Shown here: positions 17,800 through 27,031 of the stretch, piece by piece | How the letters are laid out: the number at the start of each line of letters is the position of its first letter | Numbering within the stretch: position 1 is the stretch's first letter | Assembly: GCA_963931615.1 (NCBI GenBank) | Contig: OZ007032.1 | Coordinates: forward strand, 930,001 to 994,000 | Reading direction: 5' to 3' | From: Coprenecus sp902388455 | Lineage (GTDB): Bacteria > Bacteroidota > Bacteroidia > Bacteroidales > UBA932 | DNA: 64,000 bases | Made by a program: the position numbers and the translations under genes | The notes under the pieces: generated by a model | Told to the model about the DNA's origin: nothing | Seen by the model: the letters and a program-made list of their open reading frames with translations, nothing else | Database searches by the model: none

Positions 17800-20700
17800 A
17801 TGAGCGCAATAGCCGTGCCCCGGGACCGAATCCTCATCCTGGACGGAGCCATGGGCACCATGATTCAAAGATATGCCCGCCGCGCCGACGGGAACAACGA
17901 TATGCTGAACCTCGGGCAGCCGGACGTGATAGAGCGGATTCACCGGGAATACATCGAGGCCGGAGCCGACATCATCGAAACCAATACTTTCAGTTCCAAC
18001 CGCATCTCGCAGAGCGACTACGGCCTGCAGGACAGGGCGGCGGAGATGGCGTATGCCGGAGCGGCGGCAGCCCGGAGAGTGGCGGATGAGTATGCCGCCG
18101 CCGGCCGAAGGGTATATGTGGCCGGAAGCATAGGGCCGACCTCCAAGTCCCTGTCGCTCTCTCCGGACGTGAACGATCCGGCATGCAGGTACTGCAGCTT
18201 CGACGACATGGCCGAGGTGTACCGGGAGCAGATAGACGCACTGGTGCGCGGAGGAGTGGACATGCTTCTGATAGAGACCTGTTTCGACGCCCTCAATGCC
18301 AAGGCGGCCCTGTATGCCGTCTACCGGCTCTTCCCGGATGGGAATTTCCCGGTGATGGTATCCGTGTCGGTAGGGGACCGCAGCGGCAGGACGCTGACCG
18401 GCCAGACTCTGGAGGCTTTCTACACCGCTGTGCAGCATTATCCCCTGCTGTCATTCGGGCTCAACTGCTCTTTCGGGGCGTCTGGGCTCTCGCCGTTGAT
18501 ACGGGATGTGGCCTCATTTGCCCGGTGCGCCGTAAGCTGCTATCCCAACGCCGGCCTGCCCAATGAGATGGGCGCCTACGACGAGACCCCGGAGAAGATG
18601 GCGGCCGACATGCTGGCCATGGCCCGGGAAGGACTGCTCAACATCGCCGGAGGCTGCTGCGGTACCACTCCTGAGCACATCCGGGCCATCGCCAGGGCCC
18701 TGAAAGGTACAGCGCCGCGGCCCATTCCCGCAGAGCCGGATCACCGCATACTGAAAGTCAGCGGCTTGGAGACCGTCACCATAGACGTTCAGCGCAGCCG
18801 CTTCACCAACATAGGGGAGAGGACCAACGTGGCCGGCTCCCGCAAGTTTGCCAAACTCATAGCTTCCGGGCATTATCCGGAGGCCATAGGCATAGCCGCC
18901 GGCCAGATAGCTGACGGAGCCACGGTCATCGACGTGAGCATGGACGATGCAATGCTCGACGGGACGGCCGAGATGACCGTATTTACCCGCTATATTTCCA
19001 ACGACCCCAATGTCGCCCGGGCCGCCCTGATGATCGACTCCTCGCATGAGGAGACCCTTATGGCCGGACTCAAGAACGCCCAGGGCAAATCGATAGTCAA
19101 CTCCATCAGCCTCAAGGACGGAGAAGCGGAGTTCCTGCGCCGGGCCCGCGGGATACGCGCCCTCGGAGCCGCCATGGTCGTGATGGCCTTCGATGAGAAG
19201 GGACAGGCCACGGACTTTGCCCGCAAGACGGAAATCTGTGCGAGAGCCTACCGCCTCCTTACCCGGGAAGCCGGCATTCCCCCTGAGGACATCATCTTCG
19301 ACGTCAACATCCTCTCTATCGCCACCGGCATCCCGGAACACGCCCGCTACGGAGTGGACTTCATCGACGCCGTGCGCTGGATCAAGGGACATCTTCCCGG
19401 TGCCCTTACCTCCGGCGGCATATCGAACCTCTCATTTGCCTTCCGCGGCAACAACCGGGTCCGCGAGGCCATGCACTCCGTTTTCCTCTACCATGCCGTC
19501 AAAGCCGGACTCGACATGGCCATAGTCAATCCTTCTATGCTCGTGGTGTACGATGACATCGACTCCGAGCTCAGGGAACGGATTGAGGACGTGATATTCG
19601 ACACCCGTCCCGATGCCACGGACAGGCTGATAGATACGGCTTCACGGATGGCTGCAGAGTCCGCGTCATCCGGAAAGGACAGCTCCGGCAGCATCCCTCA
19701 TCAGGGTGCAGTCCCTTCTGCAGACGCAGGCACTCCCGCGGACAGAGTCAGGTCGGCAGTCGTCAAGGGCAGCGCATCCCCGTCTTTCGGCAGCGACATT
19801 CTGGCTGTAATGAAGGAAAAAGGCAGCGCCGTCAAGGTCATAGAAGAGACCCTTATGGAGGCAATGGAGACAGTAGGGGAATTTTTCGGGCAGGGCAAGA
19901 TGTTCCTGCCGCAGGTGGTCAAGTCCGCTAAGATAATGAAGGAGGCCGTGGATATCCTCCAGCCGTATATGGCCGGGGCCAATGAGACCGGCGCCGCAAC
20001 TTCCTCCAAGCCGCGGGCAGTGATAGCGACAGTCAAGGGAGATGTCCACGACATAGGTAAAAATATCACAGCCATAGTCTTGAGCTGCAACGGCTTCGAT
20101 GTGACAGACCTCGGGGTGATGGTCGAGCGGGACAAGATAATCGACGCCGCACTCGCCCACAACGCCGATATAGTGGGAGCGAGCGGTCTCATCACTCCCT
20201 CCCTCTATCAGATGGAGGAGCTTTGCCGGGAGATGTCCGCACGCGGGATGACCGTGCCGCTGTTCATCGGCGGAGCCACCGCGTCCGCCCTGCATACTGC
20301 CGTCAAGCTCGCTCCGCTGTATGACTACGTCTTCTATTGTGCCGATGCCTCGGCAACAGCCGTGATGGCCAAGCGCTACATGCTCGACCCGCAGCGGTTC
20401 GTGGAGCAGGAGCACTGCAGGCAGGAAGAGCTCCGCAGGCTGTACCGGAGCCGGGATGCCCGCGGAGAGACGGCCGCACCTCCTGCATTTGCCCCAGAGA
20501 GCTTCCTGCGCCGGGAATATCTGAGGACGGAGCCGATGCCTCCGCAGGCAGTTACGGCGGAGGAAGTGATGCCTTACTTTGACTGGAAGCTGTTCATGGC
20601 GGTGTGCCGGATGAAAAATGCCCCGGAACAGGCAGTCCTCGAACTGAAGGAGGAGGCTCTCGGGAGGATTTCCGCCCTCGGGCGGGACGGCGGTCTGAGG

Positions 20701-21315
20701 ATAATGGCGGCTCTCAGGTGGTTCGATGCCTGCGCGGAGGATGACACCGTCCGTCTGCACGGGGACGGGGAATGCTTCGGGATACCGATGCTGCGGCAGG
20801 AGGAGGCCTCCGCGCTGCCCGGCGGAGGGAAGGCCTGTCTGTCGTTAGCCGATTTCGTGCCGCCCGCTCAGTCCGGGATGACCTCGCCCTGCGCCCTGTT
20901 CGCCGTGAGTGCCGATGCACCGGGAGAACAGGACCTGGTCGGACAGGCCGTGCTGGATACATTGGCCGAAGCCGCTTCCACAATGATTGAGGACCGTGTA
21001 CGGAAAGCAGTTCCCGGGATGCGGGTCATACGGCCTGCGGCGGGCTATCCCTCCTTCCCCGACCATTCGGTCAAGGCTGATATACTGCATCTTATAGACG
21101 GGGACGGGAGATTGGGAATCTCCCTCAGCGAGAGCTACGGCATGACTCCGGACGCATCGGTATGCGGAATGATATTTGTTCATCAGGAGGCCGTCTATCC
21201 CGATATACGGAGGATAGGCAGGCAGCAGTTCCGGGACTACTGCCGCCGCCGCGGACTGGCAGAGGCAGAGGGTACGGCACTGTTGGGGCATCTTTTAACG
21301 GACTCTGAAAAATGA
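17800..21315 (+). CDS. metH: Cobalamin-dependent methionine synthase
   Basis: 1171 residues. Domains in order: homocysteine barrel with zinc ligands C223 (GLNCSFG) and C286/C287 (GGCCGTTPEHI); pterin-binding domain (TNIGERTNVAGSRKF near 335, FDVNILSIATG near 505); B12 cap and Rossmann domain with DVHDIGKN where H750 is the lower cobalt ligand; and a reactivation domain with RPAAGYPSFPDH and ESYGMTPDASVCG. It transfers the methyl of methyl-THF to homocysteine. A low-complexity Ser/Ala/Gly-rich linker (~residues 625-665) precedes the cap, and the reactivation domain looks somewhat shorter than in E. coli. It lies 21 bp after the EEP gene, and metF overlaps its end by 4 bp. No riboswitch fits that gap. 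Confidence 0.96.
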   Translation: MSAIAVPRDRILILDGAMGTMIQRYARRADGNNDMLNLGQPDVIERIHREYIEAGADIIETNTFSSNRISQSDYGLQDRAAEMAYAGAAAARRVADEYAAAGRRVYVAGSIGPTSKSLSLSPDVNDPACRYCSFDDMAEVYREQIDALVRGGVDMLLIETCFDALNAKAALYAVYRLFPDGNFPVMVSVSVGDRSGRTLTGQTLEAFYTAVQHYPLLSFGLNCSFGASGLSPLIRDVASFARCAVSCYPNAGLPNEMGAYDETPEKMAADMLAMAREGLLNIAGGCCGTTPEHIRAIARALKGTAPRPIPAEPDHRILKVSGLETVTIDVQRSRFTNIGERTNVAGSRKFAKLIASGHYPEAIGIAAGQIADGATVIDVSMDDAMLDGTAEMTVFTRYISNDPNVARAALMIDSSHEETLMAGLKNAQGKSIVNSISLKDGEAEFLRRARGIRALGAAMVVMAFDEKGQATDFARKTEICARAYRLLTREAGIPPEDIIFDVNILSIATGIPEHARYGVDFIDAVRWIKGHLPGALTSGGISNLSFAFRGNNRVREAMHSVFLYHAVKAGLDMAIVNPSMLVVYDDIDSELRERIEDVIFDTRPDATDRLIDTASRMAAESASSGKDSSGSIPHQGAVPSADAGTPADRVRSAVVKGSASPSFGSDILAVMKEKGSAVKVIEETLMEAMETVGEFFGQGKMFLPQVVKSAKIMKEAVDILQPYMAGANETGAATSSKPRAVIATVKGDVHDIGKNITAIVLSCNGFDVTDLGVMVERDKIIDAALAHNADIVGASGLITPSLYQMEELCREMSARGMTVPLFIGGATASALHTAVKLAPLYDYVFYCADASATAVMAKRYMLDPQRFVEQEHCRQEELRRLYRSRDARGETAAPPAFAPESFLRREYLRTEPMPPQAVTAEEVMPYFDWKLFMAVCRMKNAPEQAVLELKEEALGRISALGRDGGLRIMAALRWFDACAEDDTVRLHGDGECFGIPMLRQEEASALPGGGKACLSLADFVPPAQSGMTSPCALFAVSADAPGEQDLVGQAVLDTLAEAASTMIEDRVRKAVPGMRVIRPAAGYPSFPDHSVKADILHLIDGDGRLGISLSESYGMTPDASVCGMIFVHQEAVYPDIRRIGRQQFRDYCRRRGLAEAEGTALLGHLLTDSEK

Positions 21316-22235
21316 AGATAAAGGATATACTGCATGAGGCTCACCGGCCGTTTCCGTCGATCGAGATAGTCCCTCCGCTCAAAGGCATCAGCCGTGCGGA
21401 GTTAGTCGAGTCGGTGCGCCCGTTCATGGAATTCTCGCCGAGGTACATCAACGTCACCTGCCACCGGGACGAGTATGAGTACCGGCAGGAAGCCGACGGC
21501 TCGCTGACACGGCACATAGTGCGCAACAAGGTGAGCGAGGTGGCCGTATGCACGGCCCTCATGTCGGCCTACAAAATCGATGTCGTGCCCCATGTCATCT
21601 GCGGAGGCAATACCGCAGCGGACGTGGAGAACAAGCTCAGCGACCTGCGTTTCCTCGGGGTGGAGAACATCATGGCTCTGCGCGGGGACAGCGTGGCAGG
21701 AGAGAGGCGGTTCGTGCCCTGCGAGGGAGGCTACAGGTACGCCGGAGAGCTGGTGGAGGCCGTAAGACGTTTCGAGCAGGGCCGGGATCTGTTCTGTATC
21801 GGAGTGGGAGGCTACCCCGAGAAGCATTTCGAAGCCCCGAACATAGAGACCGACATCGAGAACCTGCGGCGGAAGGTAGACGCCGGAGCCGACTACATCA
21901 TCACCCAGATGTTCTTCGACAACTCCGTCTACTACCGCTTCGTGGACCGCTGCCGCGCCGCCGGCATCACCGTTCCGGTCATCCCCGGCCTCAAGCCCAT
22001 AACCTCATCCCGCCAGATCTCCCTGCTGCCTCAGGCCTTCTCGATAGATATCCCGGTCGAGCTGACTTCGGAGCTAAATGCCGCCGGAGAAGACCACGAG
22101 GCCGTCTACCGCATAGGTACTGACTGGTGCATAGCCCAGTGCCGGGACCTGCTCGCCCACGGTGTGCCCGCAGTGCATTTCTACACCATGGGCAAGGCCG
22201 GAAACGTCGTCCGGATACTCCGGGAGTGCTTCTGA
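21312..22235 (+). CDS. metF: Methylenetetrahydrofolate reductase
   Basis: 307 residues, normal for bacterial MetF. Features: the early catalytic glutamate in SIEIVPP, VTCHRDEYEYRQ, HVICGG, NIMALRGD (FAD/folate loop), IGVGGYPEKH and DYIITQMFFDN. The enzyme makes 5-methyl-THF, the methyl donor used by MetH, so the overlapping metH-metF pair is a complete folate branch for methionine synthesis. The 4-bp overlap (ATGA-type) indicates translational coupling. Confidence 0.96.
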   Translation: MKIKDILHEAHRPFPSIEIVPPLKGISRAELVESVRPFMEFSPRYINVTCHRDEYEYRQEADGSLTRHIVRNKVSEVAVCTALMSAYKIDVVPHVICGGNTAADVENKLSDLRFLGVENIMALRGDSVAGERRFVPCEGGYRYAGELVEAVRRFEQGRDLFCIGVGGYPEKHFEAPNIETDIENLRRKVDAGADYIITQMFFDNSVYYRFVDRCRAAGITVPVIPGLKPITSSRQISLLPQAFSIDIPVELTSELNAAGEDHEAVYRIGTDWCIAQCRDLLAHGVPAVHFYTMGKAGNVVRILRECF

Positions 22236-22284
22236 GCCTCAGCGCTCAGTCGGTGCTTGCCTTTCGCACGTGTTGTGATATGCC

Positions 22285-22971
22285 TCAGCGCAGCAGCCAG
22301 GCGAGGGCCCGGGCCATGCGGAGCTCCGGATGGTCGAAGTGGTTGCCGGGATTCCATTCGAAAGTCGTCTCGATGCCGTATGACCTGACCTTCTCCACCA
22401 CTTCCGCGGTGCAGGCGTCCACCCGGCTCATCAGCGGATGGCGGGTGCGGCTCTCCCGGTCGCCGAGGGAGAAATAGGCCTTTTCCGGGCCGCTCTTTTC
22501 CCCGCAGCCGCTCTTCGGCGCATTGTTCCTGATATAATCCGTGAATCCCGGATACCAGAGGGAGCCGGAGACACTTGCCACCCTGCGGAAATACCCTGAA
22601 TTCCAGGCGGCCCAGAGGGCGAAGAGGCCCGCGAGGGAGTAGCCGGCGATGACCGGCAGGATGTCCTTTCCACCGAATTGTGCCTCCACCTGCGGGACGC
22701 ACTCCTCCATCATCCAGCGCAGATGCTCCGCCGCCAGCCCCTTGTAAGGCGCCTGGCCCTTCCACACCCCCTCCGCCGGCCAGGGCGACAGCTCGTCATC
22801 CAGCCCCGTACCCGGATTGTTGACCGACACCAGCACCATCGGCGGGCAGTCCTTCAGCCCATGGCAGGCCTTCCAGACGTCCTCGCCGTTGCCGCGGAAG
22901 GAGTGGAGGTAGACTATGGGGAGAAAGGGCATGCTGCCGGCTGTGTTGTCGTTCCAAATAGTGTAGTTCAT
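22285..22971 (-). CDS. Alpha/beta-hydrolase, putative esterase
   Basis: 228 residues. The nucleophile elbow is AGYSLAGLFALW (GxSxAG) near residue 110 and the C-terminal His lies in NPGNHFDHPE near residue 213, fitting the D-type esterase family (enterochelin esterase/S-formylglutathione hydrolase-like). There is no signal peptide, so it is probably cytoplasmic. Convergent with metF, 49 bp away. The start is notable: a TACATTTG promoter box ends only four bases before the ATG at 22971, so either the mRNA is leaderless or translation begins at the ATG at 22932 (MPFLPIVYLHS). Confidence 0.75.
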   Translation of the reverse strand: MNYTIWNDNTAGSMPFLPIVYLHSFRGNGEDVWKACHGLKDCPPMVLVSVNNPGTGLDDELSPWPAEGVWKGQAPYKGLAAEHLRWMMEECVPQVEAQFGGKDILPVIAGYSLAGLFALWAAWNSGYFRRVASVSGSLWYPGFTDYIRNNAPKSGCGEKSGPEKAYFSLGDRESRTRHPLMSRVDACTAEVVEKVRSYGIETTFEWNPGNHFDHPELRMARALAWLLR

Positions 22972-22975
22972 GGGA

Positions 22976-22983
22976 CAAATGTA
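22976..22983 (-). promoter_or_regulatory. -7 box abutting the esterase start codon
   Basis: On the minus strand the sequence reads TACATTTG, then TCCC, then ATG. With transcription starting a few bases after the box, the transcript would begin at or within the start codon. The -33 region is weak. Confidence 0.45.
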
Positions 22984-23099
22984 GGCAAATTTTAACTATA
23001 ATTAAGTTTATATTTAAGGCTTGAATTCGTGCTTAAAAATAAATTAATTTAGATTTAAACAATCTATGAGGATGATGGCTGGTGTCGGATAATTTTTTG

Positions 23100-23107
23100 T
23101 AAATTTG
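23100..23107 (+). promoter_or_regulatory. -7 box abutting the GIY-YIG gene start codon
   Basis: TAAATTTG is followed by five bases and the ATG at 23113, the same close arrangement as for the esterase and abiEi genes. A -33 TTTG at the right distance is not seen. Confidence 0.4.
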
Positions 23108-23112
23108 CCATT

Positions 23113-23766
23113 ATGAAGAACGAACCGGGATACGTATACATTCTGACCAACCCCAGTTTCAGGGAAGATTGGGTCAAGATAGGCAAAAGCGCCAGGCCGG
23201 TGGATGTACGCTCCAAGGAGCTTGACAATACTGCCGTGCCGTTGCCGTTTGAGATATTCGCAACTATGAGGACGGTGAAATACAACGAGGTGGAAAAGTT
23301 GGTGCACAAGACGATAGACCGCCTGACAGACCTCCGTATCCGTCAGAACAGGGAATTTTTCAATGTGGCGCCTCAGGTTGCTCTCGATATCCTGAAAGAT
23401 ATTGCCCAGACCATTGATGACGCGGTAATAACAGAATACCAGGATAATAAACCGATAGAAGAAGGAACCGCACACCATGATGAAGACGAATCCAAGCGCA
23501 CGGTCAAACGCAGCAGGTTCAAATTCAGCATGGTCGGTATAAAAATAGGGGAGACAGTCACATTTGACCCGACCGGTGTAAAGGTCAAGGTCGCCAGCGA
23601 CGACTCCATAGAGTATGAAGGACGTATCTACAAGCTTTCGCCTTTTGTCGGCACGTTCATGCCGGAGGAGAGGCGCAATACTTCGGGGGCCTATCAGGGG
23701 GCGAAGTATTTCTCTTATGATGGGAGGGTGCTGGAGGAGATGAGAAGAGAGAAGGAGAGCCTCTAG
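23113..23766 (+). CDS. T5orf172/Mug113-type GIY-YIG protein with C-terminal RAMA/DUF4357-like domain
   Basis: 217 residues. Residues 7-95 form a GIY-YIG-like fold of the T5orf172 type: GYVYILTNPSF, WVKIGKSARPVDVRSKEL, EKLVHKTIDRL and NREFFNV. After a charged linker (~residues 120-135) the C-terminus reads KIGETVTFDPTGVKVKVASD followed by EYEGRIYKLSPF and YQGAKYFSYDG, resembling the RAMA/DUF4357 domain often attached to restriction enzymes and proposed to read modified DNA. The protein may therefore be a modification-sensing nuclease. It sits alone at the border between the GC-rich core and the type I RM block, converging with the recombinase gene. Confidence 0.72.
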   Translation: MKNEPGYVYILTNPSFREDWVKIGKSARPVDVRSKELDNTAVPLPFEIFATMRTVKYNEVEKLVHKTIDRLTDLRIRQNREFFNVAPQVALDILKDIAQTIDDAVITEYQDNKPIEEGTAHHDEDESKRTVKRSRFKFSMVGIKIGETVTFDPTGVKVKVASDDSIEYEGRIYKLSPFVGTFMPEERRNTSGAYQGAKYFSYDGRVLEEMRREKESL

Positions 23767-23787
23767 GCAATAGCTTTTGTAATAATG

Positions 23788-24714
23788 TCATTTGCCAAGC
23801 GATTTGAACATTTTAGTGATGCAACGCTTCTTCTGTTCCATATTGGGATGGACGTAAAGGTTAAGTGTGGTTGATATGTTTGAGTGACCTAATAAAACGC
23901 TGACAGTTTTGTAGTCGCATCCGGCTTCAATGCAGCGAGTGGCAAAGCTGTGACGCAAGCCGTGGTATTTCAATTTAGGGATGTTGAGTCTAGCCATCAG
24001 TCTGTTGTAATAGTTGCGATATGTGCGTGGTTCTGCCGGACGCTCATTATTGGTAAGCACATAGAAATCGTCATTGACCACCTTTTTCAACGGTTTCATC
24101 ATGGCAAGCAACTCCTTGCTCATGGGTATTTCACGGCAGGAGTTTTTGGTTTTCGGTGTGTTGATGACAAGTTCCGTGTGCTTTTTCTCTCCCTCAATGA
24201 TGTAGATGCGCTCAATGGTGCGACTGATCGTTATCGTACCATCCGTTACATTGATGTCGCTCCATTTCAAAGCGCATATTTCACCGATGCGTAGCCCTGT
24301 ACTAAGGCTGATATAAATGCCTAATCCGGTAAAAGTGAAGTGACTTTGAATGTAGCTCAGAATTTTTCTGTGATTGACGACAGATAGCACTTCCTGCTCC
24401 TTGTTGATGGAGGTTGTAGGATACTTTATATCCCATTCGCAATAGGTCATCCATTCATTTTTAGCTCCGAATTTCATAACCATTTTAAGGACAATCAGAA
24501 TGTCCTTGACGGTTTTGACACTCAATCCGTTTCCCAACTTTTGCAAGACGAATGCCTGTACCGCCTGTTCTTGGATTGAATCACCATCCCCGAAATAAGG
24601 AAGAACATGGTTCTCTAAGATTAACACATAAGCCGCCATCGTGGACTGCTTTACATAAGGGCGCTTGTACTCTTTCCAAGCCGCCGCGATTTCTCTAACA
24701 GTTTTATGAATCAT
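23788..24714 (-). CDS. Tyrosine recombinase associated with invertible hsdS genes
   Basis: 308 residues. An N-terminal SAM-like core-binding domain (residues ~1-105) precedes the catalytic domain with STGLRIGEICALKW (first Arg), a lysine beta-hairpin (NTPKTKNSCREIPM), HGLRHSFATRC (HxxR), LLGHSNISTT (His) and LNLYVHP (nucleophile Tyr). Recombinases of this size beside a type I RM locus in Bacteroidota invert hsdS segments, and inverted repeats are present in the adjacent hsdS genes. It reads away from the silent hsdS; its start is 69 bp from that frame. Another role, such as integrating the block, is not excluded. Confidence 0.88.
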   Translation of the reverse strand: MIHKTVREIAAAWKEYKRPYVKQSTMAAYVLILENHVLPYFGDGDSIQEQAVQAFVLQKLGNGLSVKTVKDILIVLKMVMKFGAKNEWMTYCEWDIKYPTTSINKEQEVLSVVNHRKILSYIQSHFTFTGLGIYISLSTGLRIGEICALKWSDINVTDGTITISRTIERIYIIEGEKKHTELVINTPKTKNSCREIPMSKELLAMMKPLKKVVNDDFYVLTNNERPAEPRTYRNYYNRLMARLNIPKLKYHGLRHSFATRCIEAGCDYKTVSVLLGHSNISTTLNLYVHPNMEQKKRCITKMFKSLGK

Positions 24715-24783
24715 ATAATCGCAATTTAAACATTAAGGAAACTACTATTTTTATGCTTAAATTCTGCATTAGTTTTCAAATTC

Positions 24784-24822
24784 GTTCCGGCTTTGCGATT
24801 CCCGGAGTTTACGGAAGAATGG
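24784..24822. repeat. 5' inverted repeat of hsdS, left copy
   Basis: A 39-bp segment encoding VPALRFPEFTEEW matches the minus-strand copy at 26948-26986 with four mismatches. It lies at the N-terminal coding end of both hsdS genes, so crossing over here would move a whole silent gene behind the expressed start codon. Confidence 0.75.
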
Positions 24823-25911
24823 GAATCTGTCCTTTTAGAAGATGTGGCAGAGTTTCAGAAAAAGAGAATTTCATCAGATTTGCTGAATAATAGCAATTAT
24901 ATCTCGACCGAAAATATATTGCAGAACTTTGGTGGTGTGCAAAATTCAATCTCAATACCAGCGAATACCAATGTAATAGAATATCAAAAGGGGGACGTCT
25001 TATTATCGAATATACGACCGTATCTAAAAAAGGTTTGGTTGTCTGACAGGCATGGTGGATGCAGTGCTGATGTTTTTGTTTTAAGAGGGAATCAATGTGA
25101 ACGGCGATTCTTATATTATGTCATAGCTTCAGATAGATTTATCAATTTTGTCATGAGTGGTGCAAAAGGAGTAAAGATGCCCCGTGGTGACAAAAGCCAA
25201 ATGGAAAAGTTCGCTTTCTTTATCCCCACAAATGTAGAACAAAAGAAAATCGCAAGGTTTCTATCAATGTTAGATGAGCGTATAAGATTGCAAAACAAAA
25301 TCATTGAGAAACTGGAAACCTTAATTAAGGGGATTGTTGAATTGGCATTTAGTCATGCTGCAACATCTAACACACTCGGATGTTATATCACACAGATTTC
25401 ACAGCGCAATAAAACGGGCAAAGATTTACCCGTACTGTCTGTGAGCAATAAACATGGTTTTGTTGAGCAGTCAGAACAGTTTGAAGATAGGATTATTGCA
25501 AGTGATGACACAAGCAATTACAAAATAGTGGACATTAACGACTTTGCTTATAATCCAGCACGAATAAATGTGGGGTCTATTGCACGACTTAAAGACAAAG
25601 AGTGCGGGATTGTAAGCCCAATGTATATTTGTTTCCGCACATCAAAGGATATATTGCCTGAATATCTTGAATTGTTTTTCAAAACAGTCACATTCTCATT
25701 TGAAGTTGGGAAACGTTTGGAGGGAAGTGTCCGATTGTGCCTATCGTATGAAAGTCTTTGTGAAATCGTAATCCCTATTATATCCATAAGAGAACAACAA
25801 TCTTTGGTGAAAATGGTAACAACATTCCATTCCAAACTTGATGTAGAAAAAGGCTTTCTAAGCAGTTACCAATCACAAAAACAATGTCTGCTGTCACAGA
25901 TGTTCATATAA
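24793..25911 (+). pseudogene. hsdS: Silent hsdS cassette (no start codon), type I specificity subunit
   Basis: An uninterrupted hsdS-like frame of ~373 residues beginning RFPEFTEEWESVLLEDVAEF, with two target-recognition domains joined by the conserved spacer QNKIIEKLETLIKGI (residues ~167-181) and ending SQKQCLLSQMFI. The frame is open upstream to 24730 but contains no ATG; only a TTG at 24793 is available and no promoter or ribosome-binding site is evident. It is oriented opposite to the RM operon and converges with the expressed hsdS. These traits mark a storage copy for recombination rather than a decayed gene. Confidence 0.82.
25291..25335. repeat. 45-bp perfect inverted repeat in hsdS centre, left copy
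   Basis: The 45 bases from 25291 to 25335 are identical to the reverse complement of 26486-26530. The segment encodes the central spacer helix (QNKIIEKLETLIKGI) between the two recognition domains. Identity stops abruptly on both sides, as expected of a recombination site maintained by exchange. Confidence 0.9.
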
Positions 25912-27031
25912 ACATTTGTGTTAATAGCCATTGTTTTTGTGCCTCATAAGCTGTTTTAATTCTTATGGCAGATGTTATTCGGGCTTGTAATATCGATATA
26001 GCATTACCTATTTTTTCCTGTTTGCTTAATGGTGGTATTTTGAATGTAATCTGTTCAAAAGCCTCCATGTTCAAATTGCGCCTAACTATACTTGCTCCTT
26101 GCTCCGATACGAGCATATAATTGTATAAGGCACGATGTGTTTTCAATAGGGTCGCAATATATCGTTTGTCTAAATTTTCTGCAATTGAAAATACCTTGTA
26201 GGAGGGGGATACTATTCCTACTTCAAAGTTATCATTATAATTGACATTACCCATCCACAAGTTTTGAGGACTCAACACCACATCGTGAAGACGAATAATT
26301 TTATAACCAACATTATTTTCACTTGCAATATCCTTTGAAAAGTATTCCCGTTGTGAGAATATACCCTTGACGGTAGAACTTAGAACTTCATACTGATTAT
26401 TTATTACAGTCCGTTCTCTACGCTCTATCAAAATATCTCCAAGTTGAATAGCTGTGCCATTAACTGTATATAACGACTTATTGCAAATCCCCTTAATTAA
26501 GGTTTCCAGTTTCTCAATGATTTTGTTTTGGGTAGTAATACGCTCATCTATACAACACAAAAAGTTCTCTATTTTCTTTTGCTCTAATTGATTGCCAAAA
26601 GGTATTCTAACTTTCTTTAACATCCCGGCAGTTATTAGTGGTTGGCCTGAACCAAATACTAATCTGTTAAGATTATAGTGTTGTAAATAGAAGTATAAAT
26701 AATGGGAGGATAGTTTACATGGTTTTATTATTAATGTATTATCAGTAATACCACAACTATCATTAACCAATTGTAATGAGCCAGCATTTGCTCCAACACG
26801 TGCCACCAATAACATATCCCCAGAATAATCCGCAGTTGCGGTTTTTCCTATGATTCCTGTTGAACCGTATAAATTATATTCGCCAAGAGATGGTTTGCTC
26901 CTTCCCGAAGTTATATTCGGTGCAATTGTGTCCAATGATTCATAATTCCACTCCTCCGTAAACTCCGGAAATCTCAAAGCCGGAACATTAAGGACTTTAT
27001 TATTGTTATTCTCTACTGTCATATTTGTCAT
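25904..27031 (-). CDS. hsdS: Type I restriction specificity subunit HsdS (expressed copy)
   Basis: 375 residues. After a short leader (MTNMTVENNNNKVLN) the protein has a first recognition domain starting at VPALRFPEFTEEW, the central spacer QNKIIEKLETLIKGI near residues 167-181, a second recognition domain, and the tail AQKQWLLTQMFI. HsdS determines the DNA sequence recognised by the HsdM/HsdR complex. Its ATG overlaps the RhuM stop by 4 bp (27028-27031), so it is translated within the hsdR-to-hsdS operon. Its 3' end overlaps that of the silent cassette by 8 bp on the opposite strand. Confidence 0.93.
   Translation of the reverse strand: MTNMTVENNNNKVLNVPALRFPEFTEEWNYESLDTIAPNITSGRSKPSLGEYNLYGSTGIIGKTATADYSGDMLLVARVGANAGSLQLVNDSCGITDNTLIIKPCKLSSHYLYFYLQHYNLNRLVFGSGQPLITAGMLKKVRIPFGNQLEQKKIENFLCCIDERITTQNKIIEKLETLIKGICNKSLYTVNGTAIQLGDILIERRERTVINNQYEVLSSTVKGIFSQREYFSKDIASENNVGYKIIRLHDVVLSPQNLWMGNVNYNDNFEVGIVSPSYKVFSIAENLDKRYIATLLKTHRALYNYMLVSEQGASIVRRNLNMEAFEQITFKIPPLSKQEKIGNAISILQARITSAIRIKTAYEAQKQWLLTQMFI
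26486..26530. repeat. 45-bp perfect inverted repeat in hsdS centre, right copy
   Basis: Reverse complement of 25291-25335 without mismatch. Recombination between the two copies would invert ~1.15 kb and swap the second recognition domains between the expressed and silent hsdS genes. Confidence 0.9.
26948..26986. repeat. 5' inverted repeat of hsdS, right copy
   Basis: Pairs with 24784-24822 (35 of 39 positions identical). Less perfect than the central repeat, so exchange here may be rarer or recently inactive. Confidence 0.72.

Noticed and set aside
22235..22284. Terminator hairpin between metF and the esterase
   Set aside because: CTGAGC/GCTCAG can pair, but the stem is only six bases and no T-run follows on either strand.
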